DNA of 14,276 nucleotides from Alphaproteobacteria bacterium. Lineage in GTDB: Bacteria; Pseudomonadota; Alphaproteobacteria; CAAHEQ01; UBA3637. A model generated the notes under the pieces. That model made no database searches and had not been told where the DNA came from. It was given only the letters and a program-made list of their open reading frames with translations. Where the stretch lies: positions 1 through 14,276 of the forward strand of contig CAAHEQ010000057.1 in NCBI GenBank assembly GCA_900772625.1, in the 5' to 3' direction. Positions 7,214 through 13,669 of the stretch are shown in pieces. A program made the position numbers and the translations under genes. Positions within the stretch are counted from its first letter, which is position 1. Every line of letters begins with the position of its first letter.

Positions 7214-7782
7214 TGGCATTTTTAACGGAAGAGCAAATTGCTAAAATTGGTTTTAAAAGCTATGGTAAAAACTTGAAAATCAGCGATAAGGCCGTCTTTT
7301 ACCGCCCCGAGCGGATCAGCCTTGGCAACAACGTGCGTATTGATGATTTTGCGGTGTTGGCGAATAATATCACTTTGCATAATAATGTTTTTATTGCGCT
7401 TTATTCGTGCTTGCTGTCCAGCGAACATTCGGTGATTGAAATGCACGATTTTTCAGGCGTTGCGTTTCGCTCGATGATTTTAACAAACAGCGATGATTAC
7501 ACAGGGCCATCGATGACTAATCCGACTGTTCCTGAGCAATTCAGAGGCGTTATTGAAAAGTCGATTACAATCGGCAAGCATGCTTTGATTGGCACAGGAT
7601 CTACCGTGATGCCAGGCGCGAACATTGCAGAAGGTACGACCGTTGGCGCAATGAGCTTGGTGACAAAACCCACTGAAGCGTGGAAAGTTTATATTGGCAT
7701 TCCTGCGCGTCCGATGAAAGAGCGCAGCAGACATGCTTTGGAATTGGAAAAGCAATACCTTGCCGCACAAAAAGAAGATTGA
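7213..7782 (+). CDS. hexapeptide-repeat acetyltransferase (WbbJ/galactoside O-acetyltransferase-like)
   Basis: A 189-residue left-handed beta-helix acyltransferase, the usual length for the WbbJ/LacA-like group. Repeat turns run through ISLGNNVRIDDFAVLANNITLHNNVFIA (about 36-63), and a loop follows with SSEHSVIEMHDF, where His77 and His83 are catalytic candidates. The C-terminal coil is SITIGKHALIGTGSTVMPGANIAEGTTVGAMSLVTK, then YIGIPARPMKERS. The C-terminal KERSRHALELEKQYL helix is a normal cap for this group. It acetylates a hydroxyl or amine on a sugar from acetyl-CoA in the cytoplasm. The ATG overlaps the previous stop (TAATG) and has GGAGG upstream. It is the last gene before the terminator at 7806-7848. 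Together with the ATP-grasp and DegT-like genes it forms a tight three-gene unit at the end of the operon. Which sugar position is modified cannot be read. Confidence 0.82.
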   Translation: MAFLTEEQIAKIGFKSYGKNLKISDKAVFYRPERISLGNNVRIDDFAVLANNITLHNNVFIALYSCLLSSEHSVIEMHDFSGVAFRSMILTNSDDYTGPSMTNPTVPEQFRGVIEKSITIGKHALIGTGSTVMPGANIAEGTTVGAMSLVTKPTEAWKVYIGIPARPMKERSRHALELEKQYLAAQKED

Positions 7783-7805
7783 TTTAAAAGATAATCTGAA
7801 TAAAA

Positions 7806-7848
7806 AAAAGTCACCTCTTCCTTGTTGCAGGACAAGGAAGAGGCTTTT
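7806..7848. terminator. bidirectional intrinsic terminator between convergent operons
   Basis: A perfect 12-bp stem (7814-7825 with 7832-7843, CCTCTTCCTTGT/ACAAGGAAGAGG) closes a 6-nt loop. It is extended across a 3-nt bulge by AAAAG (7806-7810) pairing with CTTTT (7844-7848). A T-rich tract follows on the + strand (CTTTTATTTT) and an A8 run precedes it (7802-7809), so it can also end transcripts coming from the - strand. It sits 24 bases after the acetyltransferase stop and 33 bases from the end of the convergent gene on the other side. Confidence 0.93.
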
Positions 7849-7880
7849 ATTTTATAAAAGAAGTTTATTGATAAATGCGT

Positions 7881-8147
7881 TTAAGCGTTGCTTTCTTTGG
7901 GGTATTTTGCTTTAATCGCAAGACGCTTGCTCATCAAAGACTTTAACTCGGTCTCATCGCCTGCTTTGGCCTTGCAAAACGCGTCAATCATATCACCTAA
8001 AGACGGATACTCGGCTTGTCTTTTTTGCGCATAGGTGCGTTTGTCACGCGTCCATTCGGCAACTTCTGCTTCGCTAGCAGGACGGCTGTTAGCCTGCATA
8101 TCGCCCGTATAAATCGCATTTGTTAATGTGTTGATATAGTATGTCAT
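7881..8147 (-). CDS. small phage-tail protein, XkdW-like
   Basis: An 88-residue protein with the pattern of small genes that follow tail fibres in many phages (XkdW-like, Pfam PF09636). It begins with a short beta-rich start (MTYYINTLTNAIYTGD), then WTRDKRTYAQKRQAEYPSLGDMIDAF at about 32-57, KAGDETELKSLMSKRLAIKAKYPK at 61-84. The RxxEYPSxGDxIDAxxKA motif followed by GD and IKxKYPK is what I recognise. The role in phages is poorly defined, possibly tail-fibre assembly or chaperoning. The start has an excellent Shine-Dalgarno (AAGGAGGT, six bases before ATG), which overlaps the stop of the tail-fibre gene nine bases upstream, so both genes come from one transcript starting near 9306. No other phage genes are present in the window. 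Gene reality is well supported; the family name moderately. Confidence 0.78.
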   Translation of the reverse strand: MTYYINTLTNAIYTGDMQANSRPASEAEVAEWTRDKRTYAQKRQAEYPSLGDMIDAFCKAKAGDETELKSLMSKRLAIKAKYPKESNA

Positions 8148-8156
8148 TTTACCTCC

Positions 8157-9212
8157 TTAATACATAATTTTGACAAAAATTTTAAAGTTAGCAATTGGAG
8201 CTATTACACATACACCTGAGTTCTTGTCAATTAAGAGAATCTTGCTTTGTTGACATCGAGGTATCATCACATTGTTGGCTGTTAAGTTCAAAAACTTACC
8301 TGCATCAGTTGATGCCGTCAAAGTGTCATAAGGTGTATAATGCACGCTGTCAAAGCCAAAGTTATAGATGATATCGCCCACCTCATAGCCATTTGTTGCT
8401 GTGACAACTTTTAAATACGGAATTGCCAGCGCTTTTGTCACATCGCTTAAACTTAAATTGTGCGTGATAAATGTGTTGGCGGCAGCGGATAATTCGTATT
8501 CGCCACTTGTCCATAAACGGTTGCCAATTAACTTGCGCGCATTTGTTTCATCGACATTAGTAAAGTCTTTGTTGGCTTTGCTTGCTAAAGTTGTGGCAGC
8601 TTGCTGAGCTTTCGCTGCGGCAGTTTGCGCAGCTTCAGTGGCTGCTAGAGCTTTTTCGCTTGCTGTTGTGGCAGCGTTGAGCGCTTGCGTTTTGTACGCG
8701 CGAATAGTTTCCTCGTACGCGTTAATTTCAATGTTCGAGTTTTCAAGGTTCGTGCCTTGCGCATTCCATACAATCGCTTTGCCTGCGGCAGGCAGAGGAA
8801 GCGTTAAATTGATGTTTGTTTCGGCCGCATAAGGCGGTAAAACCATCGATCGATTTAAGTTGTCTGCGATTTGTTGTTGGCAAGCAATTTGATAATCGAG
8901 CTCGTGATTAAGCGTGTCTGCCCGCAAAGCAGAGCCTTCTTGAAAATCGGTTGTGCGTTCAATTGAAAGCTCGCGCGCCAAAGTAATAATCGTGCCGTTT
9001 TCGGGGGCTGAGCTTAAGGTGACAGAGCCTCCGTTCGTTTCGCTCGCGCCCGAGACGGTATAGCTTGCTTGCGGTTGCAAAGCCGTGTCAAAGTAAACTT
9101 TCAAATCTTCGTCTTTGAAAATCGCAAATGGAAACGCGTATGTAGTCATTTCTCCGTTGGATACATAACGTATTCTGGGCGGAATGCTTTTGATATTGAT
9201 ATGTGTCGTCAA
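8157..9212 (-). CDS. phage tail-fibre protein with T7 gp17-like N-terminal domain, TTG start
   Basis: A 351-residue protein. Residues about 12-125 match the virion-binding N-terminal domain of T7-like tail fibres (Pfam PF03906-like): TTYAFPFAIFKDEDLKVYFD, then GGSVTLSSAPENGTIITLAREL, then the hallmark ERTTDFQEGSALRADTLNHELD at 85-106 and QQIADNLNRSMVLPP at 113-127. Residues 165-215 are an alanine-rich heptad-like coiled coil, as in trimeric fibre shafts. The C-terminal 240-351 is a separate beta-rich domain (FITHNLSLSD, KVVTATNGYEVGDIIY, and a final SKILLIDKNSGVCVI) likely to bind a receptor. Translation starts at TTG 9212 with AAAGGAG six bases upstream; no ATG or GTG is nearby. In phages such proteins bind the host surface. 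Here it stands alone beside a surface-polysaccharide operon. It could be a prophage remnant, part of a tailocin, or a domesticated adhesin. Confidence 0.85.
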   Translation of the reverse strand: MTTHINIKSIPPRIRYVSNGEMTTYAFPFAIFKDEDLKVYFDTALQPQASYTVSGASETNGGSVTLSSAPENGTIITLARELSIERTTDFQEGSALRADTLNHELDYQIACQQQIADNLNRSMVLPPYAAETNINLTLPLPAAGKAIVWNAQGTNLENSNIEINAYEETIRAYKTQALNAATTASEKALAATEAAQTAAAKAQQAATTLASKANKDFTNVDETNARKLIGNRLWTSGEYELSAAANTFITHNLSLSDVTKALAIPYLKVVTATNGYEVGDIIYNFGFDSVHYTPYDTLTASTDAGKFLNLTANNVMIPRCQQSKILLIDKNSGVCVIAPIANFKIFVKIMY

Positions 9213-9237
9213 AATAATCTCCTTTCTTTATTGCAAT

Positions 9238-9266
9238 AAAAAAAGCCCTTGCCACAAAGCAAGAGC
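9238..9266 (-). terminator. terminator-like hairpin A in tail-fibre leader
   Basis: On the - strand GCTCTTGC (9266-9259) pairs with GCAAGGGC (9252-9245) with one U-G wobble around a 6-nt loop, followed at once by T7 (9244-9238). The wobble is stable only in the - strand RNA, which fixes its orientation. It ends 26 bases before the tail-fibre start codon, so it lies inside that gene's leader rather than after any gene. Confidence 0.75.
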
Positions 9267-9269
9267 CAT

Positions 9270-9298
9270 AAAAAAGGCGCAACAGATAAAGTTGTGCC
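9270..9298 (-). terminator. terminator-like hairpin B in tail-fibre leader
   Basis: On the - strand GGCACAAC (9298-9291) and GTTGCGCC (9283-9276) form an 8-bp stem with one A-C mismatch and a 7-nt loop, followed by T6 (9275-9270). It begins only about 8 bases after the predicted transcription start, and hairpin A follows it directly. It could be a terminator, an attenuator, or a 5'-protecting stem-loop. On the + strand RNA the stem would have a G-U pair instead of the mismatch, but no T-run follows on that side. Confidence 0.65.
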
Positions 9299-9310
9299 TA
9301 ATAACGGTAA

Positions 9311-9341
9311 ATTATATAGCATATTTTAAGAAAAATGTCAA
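9311..9341 (-). promoter_or_regulatory. strong sigma70 promoter for the tail-fibre cassette
   Basis: Reading the - strand, TTGACA (9341-9336) is followed after 17 bases by TATATA (9318-9313), preceded by an extended -10 TGC; the overlapping TATAAT (9316-9311) would give a 19-base spacer. This is a full-consensus -35 with a near-consensus -10. The predicted start is near 9306, about 94 bases before the TTG codon of the tail-fibre gene. It lies downstream of the ctpA terminator, so the cassette is independently transcribed. Confidence 0.8.
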
Positions 9342-9385
9342 GGATTATTTTCCTATTTTGTGCGATGCACTGACAGAGGCAAAGT

Positions 9386-9414
9386 AAAAGCCACCCATTA
9401 AAAGAGTGGCTTTT
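9386..9414 (-). terminator. intrinsic terminator of the gpmI-envC-ctpA operon
   Basis: A perfect 9-bp stem AAAAGCCAC (9386-9394) / GTGGCTTTT (9406-9414) with an 11-nt loop lies 29 bases beyond the ctpA stop. On the - strand the stem ends in GGCTTTTAC, giving a short U-tract within the stem end. Position and orientation fit termination of the leftward housekeeping operon. Confidence 0.75.
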
Positions 9415-9443
9415 GTTGGTCTTGATAAGCTTGTTTTCAGGGT

Positions 9444-10805
9444 TTACGAATTGCCACCTTTGTCCAACGATTGGTCTTTCAAGCGGTAAACCGAGATTGA
9501 CTTAATAATGTCCAAAGCACGATCCAATTGATAATCGGGCTTCTTTTCTTTGTCCTTAGCATCAGTTTTGTTAGAGCTTTTGCTTGCTTCAGCAGTGGCG
9601 CTTGTCGCTGGCTTTAGAGAATCCTTTTTCTTGCCATTTTCTTGACCCAATGCATTTGGCAAATTTGATTCGCTATAGCCTTTGATAATCTCTTCTTCTT
9701 TGATTTCGGCTCTGGGGATTAAAATGTCGGGTTGAATGCCCATCGCTTGGATCGAACGACCAGAGGGCGTGTAATAACGCGCGGTGGTGATTTTAATTGC
9801 ACCATAGCCTGGGATAGGCTTAACGCTTTGAACCGAACCTTTGCCGAATGACGGTGTGCCAACCACAACGGCGCGCTTGTGATCTTGCAAAGCGCCTGCC
9901 ACAATTTCGGAAGCCGAGGCAGAGCCTTCGTTAATCAATACAACCACGGGCAAGCCGTTCGTCAAGTCACCAGCCGTTGCGCTCAGGCGCGTTGTTTCTT
10001 CGGGCTTTTTCGAACGAGTCGAGACAATTTCGCCTTGCTCTAAGAAAATGTCAGTAACGCCTTGCGCCTCATCTAATAATCCACCTGGGTTATTGCGCAA
10101 GTCCAAAACAAAGCCTCTGAGCTTGTCTTTGCCGACTTTGGTTGTGATGTCGTTAATGGCTTTTTTGACGTTGTCGGTTGCTTTTTCGCTGAACGTGATA
10201 ATGCGAATATAGCCGATGTCGTCATTCTTGACTTCAGAGCGGACTGCATCAATTTTAATAATGTCGCGCGTCAAGGTTAAGTCAAACGGCTCTTGATTTT
10301 TGCGTTGGACGCGGATTTTAACGGGAGTCTTCGGCTTGCCGCGCAGCTTGTCAACCGCCGCATTCAAGTTCATTCCGACAATTGTTTCGTCATCAATGTG
10401 CGTGATTAAGTCGCCAGGTTGAAGACCTGCCTTTGCGGCGGGCGTGCCATCAATCGGCGATACTACGCGCAGCATTCCATTTTCCATGCTGACTTCCATA
10501 CCAACGCCACCAAACTCACCTTTTGTTTGGATTTGCATATCGCGGAACGTGTCGGCGTTCATAAAGCTGGAGTGCGGATCAAGCGATGACAGCATACCGT
10601 TAATGGCGGCTTCGATTAACTTTCTGTCGCCGATTTCGTCCACGTATTCGGTGCGAGTCGTTTGGAATGCGACTCCGAATAAATCAAGCAGTAAATAAGG
10701 GTCGTCTTTGGCGGTCTTTTTAGCTGCCTCTGGTTCGGCAAAGGTGCTTGCACTAGTCAACAATATCGATAATCCAACACAAGAAAGCAATAATTTTTTT
10801 ATCAT
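9444..10805 (-). CDS. ctpA: S41 family C-terminal processing peptidase (CtpA)
   Basis: A 453-residue periplasmic serine protease. A signal peptide spans 1-23 (KK, hydrophobic core, then STFA before Glu24). The N-terminal part contains AINGMLSSLDPHSSFM (67-82); a PDZ domain (about 95-185) carries GVGMEVSMENGMLRVVSP and AGLQPGDLITHID. The S41 core holds GYIRIITF (198-205), LRGFVLDLRNNPGGLL (229-244), NEGSASASE (292-300) and FGKGSVQ (320-326). Ser297 and Lys322, 25 residues apart as in Prc and CtpB, form the catalytic dyad, with Gln326. All are intact. The C-terminus adds a Lys/Ser/Ala-rich low-complexity linker (about 390-425) of the kind seen in proteobacterial CtpA. It cleaves periplasmic proteins near their C-termini and can control murein hydrolases, which fits its envC neighbour 22 bases upstream. 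It has AAAGGA before the ATG. Confidence 0.95.
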   Translation of the reverse strand: MIKKLLLSCVGLSILLTSASTFAEPEAAKKTAKDDPYLLLDLFGVAFQTTRTEYVDEIGDRKLIEAAINGMLSSLDPHSSFMNADTFRDMQIQTKGEFGGVGMEVSMENGMLRVVSPIDGTPAAKAGLQPGDLITHIDDETIVGMNLNAAVDKLRGKPKTPVKIRVQRKNQEPFDLTLTRDIIKIDAVRSEVKNDDIGYIRIITFSEKATDNVKKAINDITTKVGKDKLRGFVLDLRNNPGGLLDEAQGVTDIFLEQGEIVSTRSKKPEETTRLSATAGDLTNGLPVVVLINEGSASASEIVAGALQDHKRAVVVGTPSFGKGSVQSVKPIPGYGAIKITTARYYTPSGRSIQAMGIQPDILIPRAEIKEEEIIKGYSESNLPNALGQENGKKKDSLKPATSATAEASKSSNKTDAKDKEKKPDYQLDRALDIIKSISVYRLKDQSLDKGGNS

Positions 10806-10827
10806 CGTTTATCCTTTATTTTTTATT

Positions 10828-12003
10828 TTAGATTTTAGATACAAACCAATTCATCGGATTGACGGGTTGGCCGTCCTTTCGAAACTCAATATATAATTTG
10901 TTGTCGCTTTTGTCCGACATTAAGCCAACAGGCTCGCCCGTCAACACGTTTTGTCCCACGGTGCAATCGATGCGGGTCAGCCCCGAAAGCAAGCTGTGAT
11001 AGCCGTCCGAATGTTCGATAATAATCAGGTTGCCATAGCCTTTAAACGAGTCGGCAAAAAGCACGGTGCCGTCAAATGGTGCAATGACTTGCGCGCTTGG
11101 TCTAGGTTTCATCGTAAAGCCTTTGGCCGAGCCGCCGCCTATTGTTGTGTCGCCATAGCGTTGTACGACCCGTCCGCGAACGGGCAAGGGCAAGTTGCCC
11201 AAAGATTTGGCAAATGCGCCACTGACTGCGACAGGGGTTGGAATGGATAAAATTGGCTTTTGACGGCTGGCTGCCTCGGCAAGACGTGCTAGTTTTGCTT
11301 GCTTTTCATTTTCCAACTTTTGCAACAAGTCTTCAAGGTTGCGGGCTTTTTTACCCAAAGATGTGGCTTTTTTCTTGGCGTCTTGACTTTCGGATTCAAA
11401 GTGCGCTTGCAGTATGAACTTTTGATTGATTAGCTTTTCCATTTTTTGGCGCTCGGTCTCCAAACGCGAGGCCGTCAGCTTGATTTGCGAAGCTTGCGCT
11501 TTAATCGCGGCTTGCAAGGACGCCAGCTTATTGAGCTCGATTTTCAGCTTGTCTGCCGTGGCTTTCAGCGGTTTTTGCGTAGATTGCAAAATCAACGAAC
11601 TGCGTAAGTTATCAACGGGATTTTGTGGCGCAAAAAAGACGCTTTCGGGCGGATAGACTGCCATTTTTTGCAATCCGCTCATCAGAATAATCAGCTGGTT
11701 TTCGCGGGTGGACAAACGCGCCTCAACCTGCTTTTTCTTTTCTTCCAAATCCGCCAGATTCCGCTCAAGCTCGGTTAAAACTTCTTCATTGTTTTGCACG
11801 TCCAAGGCAGCTTTGACCATTTGTTTACGCACGTGCGATACTTCTTGCGCAACCGAGCGCGCGCGTTGCTGCATTTGCGTTTGCGTCAGCTGCTCTTGCT
11901 TGAGCTTTGATTGGAGTTGTTGCAAATCCTCGGCCGTGGGCGTAGCATTTGCCACGCCCAACGACAGGATAAATAACAAAGCAAAACAAAGGCTTTGACG
12001 CAT
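10828..12003 (-). CDS. envC: EnvC-like murein hydrolase activator (degenerate LytM/M23 domain)
   Basis: A 391-residue periplasmic protein. A signal peptide spans 1-20 (ends ANA before Thr21), two long coiled-coil stretches cover about 24-110 and 145-248, and a C-terminal LytM (M23-like) domain covers about 272-391. The LytM metal site is degenerate: the HxxxD position reads AKGFTM (293-298) and the HxH position reads LYIEFR (370-375). Both closely parallel E. coli EnvC, which has lost zinc and activates amidases AmiA and AmiB at the division septum instead of cutting peptidoglycan itself. GYGNLIIIEH (322-331), TVGQNVLTGEPVG (348-360) and GQPVNPMNW (378-386) complete the domain. It starts 6 bases after the gpmI stop with only a weak AAAGG, suggesting coupling, and is followed by ctpA. 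The assignment is confident as a family; amidase partners are not in the window. Confidence 0.92.
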   Translation of the reverse strand: MRQSLCFALLFILSLGVANATPTAEDLQQLQSKLKQEQLTQTQMQQRARSVAQEVSHVRKQMVKAALDVQNNEEVLTELERNLADLEEKKKQVEARLSTRENQLIILMSGLQKMAVYPPESVFFAPQNPVDNLRSSLILQSTQKPLKATADKLKIELNKLASLQAAIKAQASQIKLTASRLETERQKMEKLINQKFILQAHFESESQDAKKKATSLGKKARNLEDLLQKLENEKQAKLARLAEAASRQKPILSIPTPVAVSGAFAKSLGNLPLPVRGRVVQRYGDTTIGGGSAKGFTMKPRPSAQVIAPFDGTVLFADSFKGYGNLIIIEHSDGYHSLLSGLTRIDCTVGQNVLTGEPVGLMSDKSDNKLYIEFRKDGQPVNPMNWFVSKI

Positions 12004-12009
12004 GGAGCA

Positions 12010-13551
12010 TTAACCTTTGACAAGCAAAGAATTGCCTGTCATTTCCTTTGGCTTTTCGATGTGCATAATGTCAAGCAAAGTCGGTGCAATATCGGCCAAC
12101 TTGCCGTCTTTCAAGCCCTTGACATCCTCAGGGGGGCAAACCAATACGGCTTGTACTTTGCCAACAGTGTGCGCTGTATAAGGGGCTTTTGTGACGGGAT
12201 CTTGCATCAGCTCAGCATTGCCGTGATCCGCCGTGATTAACATCGAACCACCCACTTTGCACACAGCGTCCTTGACGCGACCAATGCAAGTGTCGACTGT
12301 CTCAACGGCTTTAACGGCCGCTTCCATAATGCCTGTGTGGCCAACCATATCACCGTTTGCATAGTTCACGATAATGGCATCAAACTTTTCCGATTCAATC
12401 GCCTCTACCAACTTGTCAGTCACTTCAATGGCCGACATTTCAGGCTTTAAGTCATAGGTTGCAACTTTCGGACTTGGCACCAAAATGCGCTCTTCACCGT
12501 CAAACATTTTTTCCTCACCTCCATTGAAGAAGAATGTCACGTGTGCGTATTTCTCCGTCTCCGCAATGCGCAATTGTGTTTTGTGGTGTTCGGCCAAAAC
12601 TTCACCGAAAATGTGTGTTAAAGGTTCAGGAGGGAACAAAGTTTTCAGCCACTTGTTGTGCTCGGTCGAATATTCGGCCATACCAACAGCCGCAGCAAAA
12701 TGCACGACCCGATCACGTGGCGCCTTTGTAAAGTCTGGATTGAGCAGCATTTCCATAATTTCACGTGCACGATCCGAACGGAAGTTAATCATCATCACGC
12801 CGTCCCCGTCTTTCATCCCTTGGTAATCGCCAATGACCGCAGGAATAACAAATTCGTCATACTTGCCGTTGTTATAGGACGTTTCAATCGCTTTGTCCGC
12901 CGTGGCAAAGCGTTGACCTTGCGCGTCAACCATTGCGTCATAGGCCAGCGTTTCACGCTCCCAACGATTATCTCTGTCCATACCATAATAACGCCCGCCA
13001 ACTGTGGCAATCTTGCAATTTGTTAAATCTTCGGTTTTGCGTTCAAATTCGGCGACAAAGCGGCGCGCAGAGTCGGGCGGCGTGTCTCGACCATCCAAAA
13101 ACGCGTGAATGCGTACAGGAATATCATTGTTGTCTAAAATGCGCGCCAGTGCGATAAAGTGATTCATATGCGAATGCACGCCGCCAGGGCTCATCAAGCC
13201 GAGCAAGTGGCAAGCGCCGCCTGTTTTTTTCAAATTGGCAATCAGATCCAATAACACAGGATTAGATTTAATCGATTCGCTGCGAATAGCTTCGTCAATG
13301 CGTGGCAAGTCTTGCATTACAACGCGGCCTGCGCCGAGGTTTGTGTGTCCGACTTCTGAGTTGCCCATTTGCCCGTCTGGCAAGCCTACGCTGAGGCCTG
13401 AAGTCTCAATAAAAGCGTGCGGGTATTGCTTAAGCCATTCGTGCCAATGAGGCGTATTGCCTGTTTCAATCGCGTTAAAAGCTTTTTCTTGACGATATCC
13501 CCAACCGTCCAAGATACATAAGACGACCGGTCTTTTTATTTTTTCTGTCAT
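12010..13551 (-). CDS. gpmI: 2,3-bisphosphoglycerate-independent phosphoglycerate mutase
   Basis: A 513-residue cytoplasmic enzyme that interconverts 3- and 2-phosphoglycerate in glycolysis and gluconeogenesis using two manganese ions and a phosphoserine intermediate. All the metal and catalytic residues line up with the Geobacillus enzyme: Asp15 in VLCILDGWG, Ser65 in QMGNSEVGH (the phosphorylated serine), Asp401 and His405 in NGDMVGH, Asp442 and His443 in TADHGN, and His461 in YTAHT. The substrate-binding middle domain shows HAFLDGRDTPP, then VGGRYYGMDRDNRW. Length is the family norm. The start has AAAGGAAA eight bases before ATG. It is the first gene of a leftward set with envC and ctpA. 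A palindrome with a possible -10 lies just upstream at 13572-13591. Confidence 0.97.
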   Translation of the reverse strand: MTEKIKRPVVLCILDGWGYRQEKAFNAIETGNTPHWHEWLKQYPHAFIETSGLSVGLPDGQMGNSEVGHTNLGAGRVVMQDLPRIDEAIRSESIKSNPVLLDLIANLKKTGGACHLLGLMSPGGVHSHMNHFIALARILDNNDIPVRIHAFLDGRDTPPDSARRFVAEFERKTEDLTNCKIATVGGRYYGMDRDNRWERETLAYDAMVDAQGQRFATADKAIETSYNNGKYDEFVIPAVIGDYQGMKDGDGVMMINFRSDRAREIMEMLLNPDFTKAPRDRVVHFAAAVGMAEYSTEHNKWLKTLFPPEPLTHIFGEVLAEHHKTQLRIAETEKYAHVTFFFNGGEEKMFDGEERILVPSPKVATYDLKPEMSAIEVTDKLVEAIESEKFDAIIVNYANGDMVGHTGIMEAAVKAVETVDTCIGRVKDAVCKVGGSMLITADHGNAELMQDPVTKAPYTAHTVGKVQAVLVCPPEDVKGLKDGKLADIAPTLLDIMHIEKPKEMTGNSLLVKG

Positions 13552-13571
13552 TTTATTTTCCTTTCGTTATT

Positions 13572-13591
13572 TTATCTTTAAAGATAATATA
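13572..13591 (-). promoter_or_regulatory. palindrome and possible -10 in front of gpmI
   Basis: The sequence 13572-13587 is a perfect 16-bp palindrome, TTATCTTTAAAGATAA, 21 bases upstream of the gpmI start codon. On the - strand it overlaps a possible -10, TATATT (13591-13586), but I find no convincing -35 at 16-18 bases. The remaining intergenic stretch up to 13669 is AT-rich, with no other clear structure. It may be an operator or just AT-rich chance symmetry. Confidence 0.35.
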
Positions 13592-13669
13592 GCGGAAAAC
13601 CAAATAAAAGGGTAGTGTTTTTTTATAAAAAATCTTTTAAGCGATTAAATGTTTGTTCGGATTTTTTGT

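Noticed and set aside
8157..9212. Diversity-generating retroelement target
   Set aside because: No C-type-lectin-like variable region, template repeat or reverse transcriptase is visible nearby.
7806..9414. Similar terminator arms (AAAAG.CACC and GGCTTTT) at both ends of the tail-fibre cassette as possible attachment or inverted repeats
   Set aside because: The match is short and is explained by both being terminator stems with flanking A/T runs. No longer direct or inverted repeat flanks the cassette by eye.
9213..9443. tRNA or CRISPR-like structure in the intergenic stretch
   Set aside because: The hairpins have terminator form; there is no cloverleaf, CCA end or regularly spaced repeat.
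10828..12003. Active M23 zinc endopeptidase
   Set aside because: Both zinc-binding motifs are replaced (AKGFTM and LYIEFR), as in amidase-activating EnvC proteins.
10444..13450. Several + strand open frames opposite ctpA, envC and gpmI
   Set aside because: They are antisense shadows of conserved genes, with no ribosome sites or recognisable proteins.
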